The position numbers and the translations under genes were made by a program. The notes below the pieces were generated by a model. It did not search any database. It saw nothing but the letters and a program-made list of their open reading frames with translations, and was not told where the DNA came from. This document shows, piece after piece, positions 1-6,034 of a DNA stretch of 9,359 nt (positions are counted from its first letter, which is position 1; the number at the start of each line of letters is the position of its first letter). The stretch comes from Nanobdellota archaeon (GTDB lineage Archaea > Nanobdellota > Nanobdellia > SCGC-AAA011-G17 > VGLX01): NCBI GenBank assembly GCA_018894775.1, contig JAHIPG010000055.1:1-9359 (forward strand), written 5' to 3'.

Positions 1-333
1 TGTTTCTAATTCATCAACAGGTCGTTTTATCTTCTCATTATATTCTTCTTCTAAAGGATTGTGTTCAACTTTTAAAATCTCAAACTTCTTCTCCTGAATA
101 GACTTAAGGTCAACTATCTCACTATGCTCTATTACCTTATCAGATGTATAATCTATAAGTTTTTGATTGTACAATGAGTCAATCTGTTCAATAGTTGTAG
201 CTTGCTCTAGAGTAAGTTGATTATTTGGTTTAGTGTTCTGTTCAACAGTTGCATATATCGGAGCTGCCAGAGTAGTAGCTGTATAAAACGTTGCTCCCAA
301 TATTCCAAGTTTTGCTTTTTTACTTATTTTCAT
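1..333 (-). CDS. Exported protein, third tandem paralogue (partial, C-terminus beyond left edge)
   Basis: The minus-strand frame is open from an ATG at 333-331 to the window edge, giving the first 111 residues. The N-terminus is a clear signal peptide: a KISKKAK basic start, a hydrophobic stretch, then LAAPIYA followed by TVE, almost the same as the SLASPIYA of the gene before it. A following segment (DSLYNQKLIDYTSDKVIEHS) lines up with YETELHSYTRDSTITSLE in the 404-residue protein and YEKSLKRTNKDYKLNSLE in the 387-residue protein, so this is a third copy of the same family. The start codon overlaps the preceding stop as ATGA (333-330) and has no Shine-Dalgarno site at a useful distance, so translation is probably coupled. 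The conserved C-terminal membrane module would lie outside the window. Function unknown. Confidence 0.85.
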   Translation of the reverse strand, partial: MKISKKAKLGILGATFYTATTLAAPIYATVEQNTKPNNQLTLEQATTIEQIDSLYNQKLIDYTSDKVIEHSEIVDLKSIQEKKFEILKVEHNPLEEEYNEKIKRPVDELET

Positions 334-1544
334 TTTTCATAAAGTTTGAATATTTTCCTAATAGGCTCTGTGACAAAAGGAAGCGCGAAATTTCTGATAG
401 GAAAAACTAAAGGGTGCAGGCTATCCAGTAACATTCCTCCAATGAACAGATTAGCCAAGTTTCCCGTACCATCACCAAAATCGTATTTTCTCTTTGTATA
501 TAGTGTAAGCAAAAAGGTTCTCAGGAATGGGAAACAAAGACCAAATATTATCATAGCTGGCATAGGAATCTTACCCTCAAACTTCCCTCTAAATCCTATG
601 TCACTATAAAATACGCCCAATTCTATTCTTGGATATCCTTGTAATTCTAAAACATCAGCCATGTCACGCTTAAGCTGCCCTGTAAAAAAGTTCTCACCAA
701 TGCCCACATAGTCAGCAGTACCTTCCATCTCCATACCTGCAGACCAATACTTACTAGCTTTAGCAAACTCTTTTACCCTTCCTTCAAGGTAAGATTCGTA
801 AACATTCCTGACTTCCTTGAACTGGTCATCAGTCAAAGATAATCTTGCTGCAGGAATCTCAGCAGGAATCTCAGAAGGAGCAATAATATTCTTCTTAGCT
901 TCCTTATTATTCTCTTTCAATAGCCTATAAAATAAGATTAAATCCTTAATATCATAACATTCTTTCTCGACTAAGAATTCAGGAGCTATTCCAGCAGTAA
1001 GCATATTTGCCTCTTCAATAAGCTCCTTAAGCCTATTGCTCTCCTCAAGCTCTGCTAAAGCATCATACCTCAAAGTTGAGAACTGATTATCTAAAGTCAG
1101 ATCAGGGTAATGTGAAATGATATCATTCTCTAAAGAATAGATAACACTGTCCAAAGTTCCAGGCTCAACTTTTCTTCCAGAATCTACCCTAAAAGTATTC
1201 TTGTTTGTCTTAACCTCAAGATATTTTCCAAGAACCATATAAAGCTTCTCAACCTCTAAAGAAGTTATTGTTGAATCTCTGGTATAACTATGCAATTCAG
1301 TCTCATACTTTGTCTTCAGCTGAGAAGTATTCAACCCTTCAAGACTATTTTCTAATATCTGAGTCTCTTCCTCTTTAGAAAAATCACCATAAGCAAATTC
1401 AGATTTTGGCTCTTCAATAACTAATTCAGCCTTAGGCTTTTCAATAAACTTATCCACAGCGGCATAGATAGGACTAGCTAAACTAACCGCCGAATACAAA
1501 GCGGTTGCAATCAAGTTTATCTTTGCAGCTTTACCGAGTTTCAT
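330..1544 (-). CDS. Exported, C-terminally membrane-anchored protein of unknown family (paralogue 2)
   Basis: 404 residues. Residues 8-29 form a signal peptide ending PIYA-A. The middle (about 55-320) is charged and mostly helical, with a YxxxLxxYTxDxxIxSLE segment near 80-97 and an LSLTDDQFKEV segment near 236-246. The end holds two probable membrane helices (about 327-348 and 363-391) with the blocks FPFLRT, YDFGD, LDSLHPLVFPIR and EPIRKIF. These blocks are shared almost unchanged with the 387-residue neighbour, which makes the C-terminal module the most constrained part. The Asp, His, Pro and Arg residues within or beside the second helix are unusual for a plain anchor and suggest a functional membrane segment. 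Predicted topology is an extracytoplasmic body with a C-terminal hairpin. The start overlaps the previous stop as ATGA (1544-1541) without a Shine-Dalgarno site, and its own stop overlaps the next start in the same way. I recognise no named family. Confidence 0.9.
   Translation of the reverse strand: MKLGKAAKINLIATALYSAVSLASPIYAAVDKFIEKPKAELVIEEPKSEFAYGDFSKEEETQILENSLEGLNTSQLKTKYETELHSYTRDSTITSLEVEKLYMVLGKYLEVKTNKNTFRVDSGRKVEPGTLDSVIYSLENDIISHYPDLTLDNQFSTLRYDALAELEESNRLKELIEEANMLTAGIAPEFLVEKECYDIKDLILFYRLLKENNKEAKKNIIAPSEIPAEIPAARLSLTDDQFKEVRNVYESYLEGRVKEFAKASKYWSAGMEMEGTADYVGIGENFFTGQLKRDMADVLELQGYPRIELGVFYSDIGFRGKFEGKIPMPAMIIFGLCFPFLRTFLLTLYTKRKYDFGDGTGNLANLFIGGMLLDSLHPLVFPIRNFALPFVTEPIRKIFKLYEK
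850..873 (-). repeat. Tandem 12-bp direct repeat inside the 404-residue gene
   Basis: The 12-mer GCAGGAATCTCA (plus strand) occurs twice in direct succession at 850-861 and 862-873. It keeps frame and encodes the EIPAEIPA stretch around residues 225-232, in a low-complexity linker just before the conserved LSLTDDQFKEV segment. The 387-residue paralogue has no such stretch (it has SKPQDSIFTSE there), so this is probably a recent in-frame slippage duplication in a tolerant linker. Confidence 0.8.
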
Positions 1545-2704
1545 TTGTCATATATATTGAATATTTTTCTCATTGGTTCCATGATAAAAGGTATAGCAAC
1601 TAACCTAATAGGAAATATTAAAGGATGTATAGCATCTAAAACAGCACCACAGCCTATAGTGCTTATCATATTCTCCCCAAAATCTAAAAAGTCATATTCC
1701 CTTCTCATATATTTAGTAGTAAGCCAAGTCCTAAGGAATGGAAAACCCAAGCCTAAGAGAAACATCCAGCCTCCACCCAGATGATAATCACTAAATCTAT
1801 TCTTAAAAGATTCAGCAACATAAAAACCCTGGACATCTGTAGCAGCATAATGCTGTAATTCTAAAGCGGATTTAAGATTAAACCTTATCTCATCAGTTAG
1901 ATAATCATCTCCAAGGAAACCTATCTTAGATTTAGAGTCAAGCTGATCAACACCAACACTCCAGAACTTCTTAGCCCTTGAAAATTCTTTCTCTCTTGCA
2001 TCAAGATAAGAGTTATAGATTTCATTTATCTCTTTAAATTGTGCATCAGTAAGATCAAGCTCACTTGTAAAGATAGAATCTTGAGGTTTAGAATGCTCAG
2101 TAATCTTTATGTTCTGTTTATTATATAAATTTATAAAATCATTAAATCTGAATAAGTCTCTAGTATCATAGTATTTTTTATGCATCAATGAATCTGGAAC
2201 TGCTCCACTAGTCAATAGTTCAGCCTTCCCGATTATTGTCCTTAATTCATCACTCTTCTTAACTACCATGAAAGCATCATAGCTAATTGTATAACCATTA
2301 GAAAAGATGTAAGGATAGTCACAAAGTATCTTTAGCTTAAAATCTCTTACAACAGGAGCCAATATATCATCTCCAGTCACAACTACTTTTTCTTCTAAAT
2401 CTTTTCCAGGTTTAGAAACATCTGCTCCTTCAACAACAGATTTATCTTTAAATTCCAGATAAGCTGATAGCTTGCCATGCAATTCTTCAATCTCTAAAGA
2501 ATTAAGTTTGTAATCCTTGTTAGTTCTCTTTAAGCTCTTCTCATAATCAATCTTCAGTTCTAGAGCAGAAGGGGTAGTAGGTTTAGTTTCTGCTTCTTGA
2601 ACATTATTAGCATTAGTATAAGAAGGAAAAAGAGAAAACAAGCTATAACAAGCTAACGGTACAGCCAATCTTCCGTACTTCTTAAGAGTTTTAGCTACTG
2701 CCAT
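1541..2704 (-). CDS. Exported, C-terminally membrane-anchored protein of unknown family (paralogue 1)
   Basis: 387 residues. The N-terminus (about 8-33) reads as a signal peptide with a weaker hydrophobic core, ending near YTNA-N. The body lines up along its whole length with the 404-residue downstream protein: SYDAF/RYDAL near 141, LLTSGAVP/MLTAGIAP near 163, YYDTRDL/CYDIKDL near 178, LDLTDAQFKEI near 216, YNSYLDAREKEF near 230, LELQ near 281. The C-terminus carries the shared module GxxFPFLRT, YDFLD, LDAIHPLIFPIR and EPMRKIF, with probable membrane helices at about 309-328 and 345-374. The gene starts inside the last 14 bases of the AAA+ ATPase gene, with AAAGGA ten bases upstream of the ATG. 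It ends in an ATGA overlap with the next paralogue. This placement argues that it is made together with the ATPase. No named family recognised. Confidence 0.9.
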   Translation of the reverse strand: MAVAKTLKKYGRLAVPLACYSLFSLFPSYTNANNVQEAETKPTTPSALELKIDYEKSLKRTNKDYKLNSLEIEELHGKLSAYLEFKDKSVVEGADVSKPGKDLEEKVVVTGDDILAPVVRDFKLKILCDYPYIFSNGYTISYDAFMVVKKSDELRTIIGKAELLTSGAVPDSLMHKKYYDTRDLFRFNDFINLYNKQNIKITEHSKPQDSIFTSELDLTDAQFKEINEIYNSYLDAREKEFSRAKKFWSVGVDQLDSKSKIGFLGDDYLTDEIRFNLKSALELQHYAATDVQGFYVAESFKNRFSDYHLGGGWMFLLGLGFPFLRTWLTTKYMRREYDFLDFGENMISTIGCGAVLDAIHPLIFPIRLVAIPFIMEPMRKIFNIYDK

Positions 2705-4043
2705 ACTCCTTCATTCCTTTAGAAAGAAGTACATCGACTCTCTGCGAGAAGTATTCCAACGAGTTATCAAAGTCTTTACTGTACAAGTAATCCCTATCGT
2801 TCATCTCTGCGTATTCTTTAGCCTTTTCTACAATCATGTCGATATCAGCACCTGTAGCTCCTGGCTTGATATCGGTAAGCTGACTGATAATCTTACTTGT
2901 CTCCAGTTTCTCACATTTTACATTTCTCAGCTTAACTTCCAAGATTTCTTCCTTACCTTTAATGTGAGGAGGTGGAATTCTGATGTGAGCCTTAAACCTT
3001 CTCAATACAGCAGGGTCAAGCTTTTTCTCCAGGTTTGTAGAAGCCATGTAAAGAACTATCCCTTCTTCAGGGTTCAACTGATGGTCCCCATTCATCAAAG
3101 CTTGCAGCTCTTCTGTAACTGCTGATACTTCACTGTCAGCTCCACCAACATCGTAATTCCTTTTTGCTCCAAGTCTTGTGATCTCATCAAAGTAAAGGAT
3201 TGCTCCTCCGGTCTTCTTAGCGTATTTCTGTGCTGCTATAGCCCATCCTTTTAGCCTATTAACACTTCCACCCAAGTGGGAATCAAACAATTCAGGTGTG
3301 TTAACAAAGAAAAATGGAACTTTAGCATAGTTAGCTGCAGCTTCCGCCATCATGGTCTTACCTGTACCAGGCGGACCGTAAAGTAAGCAACCATTCCTTA
3401 GTTTTCTGTTAAGCTTTTGAGCCCTTTCTCTTGCTCTAGGATTGAATATGTCAAGAAGAACTTTTACTTCTTTTATCTGATCATCCAATCCACCAACATC
3501 TGCGAATTCCACATCAGGAATTTTTCCTGGTGTGATACAGTCTAGCAGCCTGATAATCATGTTAGTGCCTTCTTCTTCCTTGTTGTCATAGATCGCTGTA
3601 TCCCCTTCAATAATCTTAGAAACGTCTATACCAGGCCAGATACCTACAACGACATCATCGCCTTTATGGTCAACAATAGCAGTCCTTATTGTTCCAATCT
3701 CATCATCTTTTACAGCATGTTCTAACTCTAGAACTTTCTTTATTGTAACCACTGGAAGTCCAAGCATGTCTTTCTCAAAGCCTACTTTAACTTTCTCTTC
3801 CTGTTCAGCAGATTCATATCTGTCCAGTTCTTCCTGCTTAAGTTTTTCAACGTCTTCTTCAACATGTACAGATTTATCTCCATATAGTCTATCTGACAAA
3901 GAAGTTACAGAATCTTTTACAGAATCTCCTAATCCAACAAAATTTTCAGTATCAAGGCCTTCTTCATGTGATCTTCTCACACTTCTCAATAGACTCTTGA
4001 TTCCATTATCTTTCTTTTCCTTACTATCCTTTTCAGTACCCAT
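2691..4043 (-). CDS. AAA+ ATPase, classic clade, with PAN-like OB layout
   Basis: 450 residues. Order: a charged, flexible N-terminus (1-60), a short possible coiled coil (about 60-85), a beta-rich segment (about 105-172) laid out like the OB domain of archaeal proteasomal ATPases, then the AAA module from VEFADVGGLDDQI (178-190). Visible motifs are Walker A GPPGTGKT (223-230), Walker B ILYFDE (282-287), sensor-1 Asn in ASTN (337), an arginine-finger region LDPAVLRRF (342-350) and the lid motif GATGADI (395-401). All ATP-hydrolysis residues seem present, so it should be an active hexameric motor. Oddities: pore loop 1 reads SHLGG (255-259), with His where an aromatic is usual; the finger region has the short LRRF form seen in Vps4/Msp1-type proteins, not PGRFDR; the C-terminus YGSS lacks the HbYX proteasome-docking motif. 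It is therefore probably not a proteasome activator. Lying mid-operon among membrane and helical proteins, it likely works on them. Substrate unknown. Confidence 0.95.
   Translation of the reverse strand: MGTEKDSKEKKDNGIKSLLRSVRRSHEEGLDTENFVGLGDSVKDSVTSLSDRLYGDKSVHVEEDVEKLKQEELDRYESAEQEEKVKVGFEKDMLGLPVVTIKKVLELEHAVKDDEIGTIRTAIVDHKGDDVVVGIWPGIDVSKIIEGDTAIYDNKEEEGTNMIIRLLDCITPGKIPDVEFADVGGLDDQIKEVKVLLDIFNPRARERAQKLNRKLRNGCLLYGPPGTGKTMMAEAAANYAKVPFFFVNTPELFDSHLGGSVNRLKGWAIAAQKYAKKTGGAILYFDEITRLGAKRNYDVGGADSEVSAVTEELQALMNGDHQLNPEEGIVLYMASTNLEKKLDPAVLRRFKAHIRIPPPHIKGKEEILEVKLRNVKCEKLETSKIISQLTDIKPGATGADIDMIVEKAKEYAEMNDRDYLYSKDFDNSLEYFSQRVDVLLSKGMKEYGSS
2715..2720 (-). promoter_or_regulatory. Ribosome binding site for the 387-residue gene, inside the ATPase gene
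   Basis: AAAGGA on the minus strand lies ten bases upstream of the ATG at 2704-2702, the same spacing as the GGGGG-type sites elsewhere in the window. A second GGAG is only one base from the ATG, too close to act. The site lies in the last codons of the ATPase, so ribosomes finishing the ATPase are well placed to start this gene. Confidence 0.5.
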
Positions 4044-4051
4044 TTTCTACT

Positions 4052-4059
4052 ACCCCCTT
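4052..4059 (-). promoter_or_regulatory. Ribosome binding site of the AAA+ ATPase gene
   Basis: AAGGGGGT on the minus strand lies about nine bases before the ATG at 4043-4041 and supports that start. It is of the same G-run type as the sites before the 630-residue gene and the plus-strand lipoprotein gene, and differs from the CCGGAGG type used by the 300- and 339-residue genes. Confidence 0.65.
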
Positions 4060-4072
4060 GAATATTAAAAGG

Positions 4073-4092
4073 AAAAAAGCCTAAAAGGCCTT
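4073..4092 (-). terminator. Operon-internal hairpin with U-run (attenuator-like)
   Basis: On the minus-strand RNA, starting at the last two bases of the 339-residue gene's stop codon, the sequence reads AAGGCCUUUUAGGCUUUUUU. AAGGCCU can pair with AGGCUUU (one G-U pair) around a UUU loop, and the U-run continues after the stem. It sits in the 47-base gap before the ATPase gene. It looks like a weak terminator or RNA-processing signal that would lower ATPase and paralogue output relative to the first four genes. The stem is short, so partial read-through is likely. Inference from sequence only. Confidence 0.45.
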
Positions 4093-5110
4093 AAACCTTA
4101 ACTTGCGTTCTACTTGCTCTTGTTTTTGCCTTTGCTCTTGGCTGGAAATCTCCATCAAGGACTGATTCCAGCTTAGTGGTCAATCTTATTCTTGCAGCTG
4201 CAACTTTTGCCTGCATGTCTTTGCTAGCAATCATGTTCTTTTCAAGAACACTTATAGATTCAATAGCTGCTTCAGCAACACTTGTTGATTTGTTAATCAT
4301 ATCAACCATCATATCTTTTGTGTCAAGAGACAATGCCTGCATTCCGGTAAATTCTAGGTTTGCATCTCTGTACATCTGTACTTTGTCTTTCATCTGTGCA
4401 AAACCGTAGTACTGTTGCAATGCTCTATCGTAGATTTCTCCACCTTCCTTAGCAACAACAGCAAGAAGTTTTACCATCTCATCTCTAACACCAATATCAT
4501 TCTTCATGATATCAAGCATCCCGAGCCTTTTCCTTTCAAGCTGTTCAGGTTCAAGATCATCGTTAAGATCATCAAGAATGTCAGCTATTCCACCATCAAG
4601 TTGGAGTCCAAGCTCTTCAGATATTGTCTGTCTCAATTCTCCAACTACCCATTTTTCTTCTCCAGCTTGATTGTACGTCTCTTGTGCTCCTTGTAGTTTG
4701 CCTCTCTCTTCAATAGCCATCTGACCAATCTGGATAAGTATATCTTCAATACCATCTAGATAGTCTCTGTATCCTGTTTCGATAACATTCAAAGGATCTC
4801 TCACTGCTTCCCCTCTCTCTTCGAAGTATTCTCCTACTTTCCCAGGGATGTGTGAAGCCATACCATAAATTATCTTTCTAGGTCTCTTTACAAGGCTTCT
4901 CAATGCTCCACCTTCAAGTGTAGCAATCCAGTCTTTCTGCAGTGATTCTAGATCTTTTCCTTTCTTCTTAAGCTCCTTAGAAAGTTTGCTAAGGTCTCTT
5001 GAGTCCCTATAGTCTTTATATTTTGTTCTTGTTTTTTGAACAACATTTCTACCTGTATTTTCAACAGCATTTTCTAAGGGCCCAGCTGCTTCATAATTTT
5101 CGTCAACCAT
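4091..5110 (-). CDS. All-helical soluble protein, unknown family (possibly TelA-like)
   Basis: 339 residues with no signal peptide or membrane segment. After a short flexible start, residues 23-60 are highly charged (KTRTKYKDYRDSRDLSKLSK). Residues 105-320 are a series of long helices with heptad-like spacing, interrupted by an acidic linker DILDDLNDDLEPEQ (177-190). The tail (323-339) is basic and flexible. It is therefore probably a cytoplasmic coiled-coil or helical-bundle scaffold. The last part (about 238-318) vaguely recalls the helical bundle of TelA/YaaN proteins, and the previous gene could then be an XpaC counterpart, but I see no decisive motif. An ESCRT-III/CdvB identity is not supported. 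The start has a strong CCGGAGGAGGT site, and only one base separates it from the previous stop, so the two proteins are likely made together. Confidence 0.88.
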   Translation of the reverse strand: MVDENYEAAGPLENAVENTGRNVVQKTRTKYKDYRDSRDLSKLSKELKKKGKDLESLQKDWIATLEGGALRSLVKRPRKIIYGMASHIPGKVGEYFEERGEAVRDPLNVIETGYRDYLDGIEDILIQIGQMAIEERGKLQGAQETYNQAGEEKWVVGELRQTISEELGLQLDGGIADILDDLNDDLEPEQLERKRLGMLDIMKNDIGVRDEMVKLLAVVAKEGGEIYDRALQQYYGFAQMKDKVQMYRDANLEFTGMQALSLDTKDMMVDMINKSTSVAEAAIESISVLEKNMIASKDMQAKVAAARIRLTTKLESVLDGDFQPRAKAKTRASRTQVKV

Positions 5111-5111
5111 T

Positions 5112-6014
5112 TTATTCTACCTCCTCCGGTTGTCTTGTGTCAATACCTTGGCCTGTGAAGTAAATGTTGCTTGGTCCTTTACCAAAGCCTTGTTTCTTCA
5201 AAGCATATTCAAACACAAGATTATGGTCTTTCTTTGAGAATGTCGAAGTGTAAGACTTCTTATCAGCAATTTCGATTTTTCTTGCTGTTTTTCCGAATGA
5301 TTTTAGTGCAGGGTCGTTGTATTCTTCGACTCTTAATACCAAATCATCGAATAGTGTCTTCATTTCTGCTCTAAGAGCATCTATGTCTTCTTCATTCCTA
5401 ATATTGTAAGTTATGTTAAGGTTTCTTCCATTTGATGGGTTGTTTGTTTTAACATCAAATCTACCTTCTATCTTGTTGATCAGATATAATACTCCATCTC
5501 CCATCTCGTATTCCCTATCTTCCATTGTTCCTTTATCATCTACGAACTTATCTGCAAGTCCTACAGCGATGTAAAGTTCTGGAATAGCTTCTTCTAGAGT
5601 GAACTGTTTTCTCTTCTCTTCTAAGCCGTTTCTTGCTCTGTTGATTCTTTCACTTATTCCATCTTTAGCTTTTCCTAGAAGATGTGCTGTGACTATTCCC
5701 CATTTAGCTCCGGTTTTGTGCCTATCATCCATGTTATCGATTACGGTAGGGTAATTATCGTTCAGCCATTTACCGATTTTTGCAGCCATAACAGCTTTTG
5801 TTCCGGTAAGTGTTCCTGCAGCTGCCTTGTATGCAACTTTAGCAGTTGTTGATGTTGCTACTTTTGTACCTGTTATTGCAGCTCTTTTAGCAGCTTTCTT
5901 TCCTTTGTTCATATATTCTTCAGTTATCTTCTCCATGCCGCCTCTCTTGTCAACTTCTTCCTTCAAGTCCCCCACTTTCTTTCTTCCTTTATTATATAGG
6001 TCTTTTAGACTCAT
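5112..6014 (-). CDS. Basic Ala-rich N-terminus plus alpha/beta domain, unknown family (possible XpaC-like partner)
   Basis: 300 residues. Residues 1-35 are charged and helical. Residues 36-82 are Ala/Lys/Thr-rich (KKAAKRAAITGTKVATSTTA and onward) and could be an amphipathic, membrane-surface helix, though not a true membrane span. Residues 138-245 look like a folded domain with helices (LEEAIPELYIAVGLADKFVDD near 140-160) and a possible beta pair around 183-205. The end (278-300) is Gly-rich then acidic. There is no signal peptide. It is followed after one base by the 339-residue helical protein, so the two are probably partners. The pair's order recalls xpaC-telA (xpaC-yaaN in Bacillus subtilis), but the resemblance is faint and I would not name the gene on it. 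The start is supported by CCGGAGGA. Confidence 0.87.
   Translation of the reverse strand: MSLKDLYNKGRKKVGDLKEEVDKRGGMEKITEEYMNKGKKAAKRAAITGTKVATSTTAKVAYKAAAGTLTGTKAVMAAKIGKWLNDNYPTVIDNMDDRHKTGAKWGIVTAHLLGKAKDGISERINRARNGLEEKRKQFTLEEAIPELYIAVGLADKFVDDKGTMEDREYEMGDGVLYLINKIEGRFDVKTNNPSNGRNLNITYNIRNEEDIDALRAEMKTLFDDLVLRVEEYNDPALKSFGKTARKIEIADKKSYTSTFSKKDHNLVFEYALKKQGFGKGPSNIYFTGQGIDTRQPEEVE
5119..5129 (-). promoter_or_regulatory. Strong ribosome binding site of the 339-residue gene
   Basis: CCGGAGGAGGT on the minus strand lies eight bases before the ATG at 5110-5108, inside the last codons of the 300-residue gene. It is the longest anti-Shine-Dalgarno match in the window and fixes this start. 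Confidence 0.75.
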
Positions 6015-6020
6015 TTTGTT

Positions 6021-6028
6021 TCCTCCGG
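6021..6028 (-). promoter_or_regulatory. Strong ribosome binding site of the 300-residue gene
   Basis: CCGGAGGA on the minus strand lies six bases before the ATG at 6014-6012, in the 20-base gap after the 630-residue gene. It has the same core as the site of the next gene, which suggests that these two are made in similar, high amounts. Confidence 0.7.
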
Positions 6029-6034
6029 ATAAAA

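Noticed and set aside
2691..4043. Proteasome-activating nucleotidase (PAN) as the name of the ATPase
   Set aside because: No HbYX at the C-terminus, altered pore loop and finger region, and no proteasome context.
2691..5110. CdvC/CdvB (ESCRT-like) pair for the ATPase and the 339-residue helical protein
   Set aside because: The finger region is Vps4-like, but the ATPase N-terminus looks like a coiled coil plus OB domain and not an MIT domain, and the helical protein lacks a recognisable MIM motif or the ESCRT-III layout.
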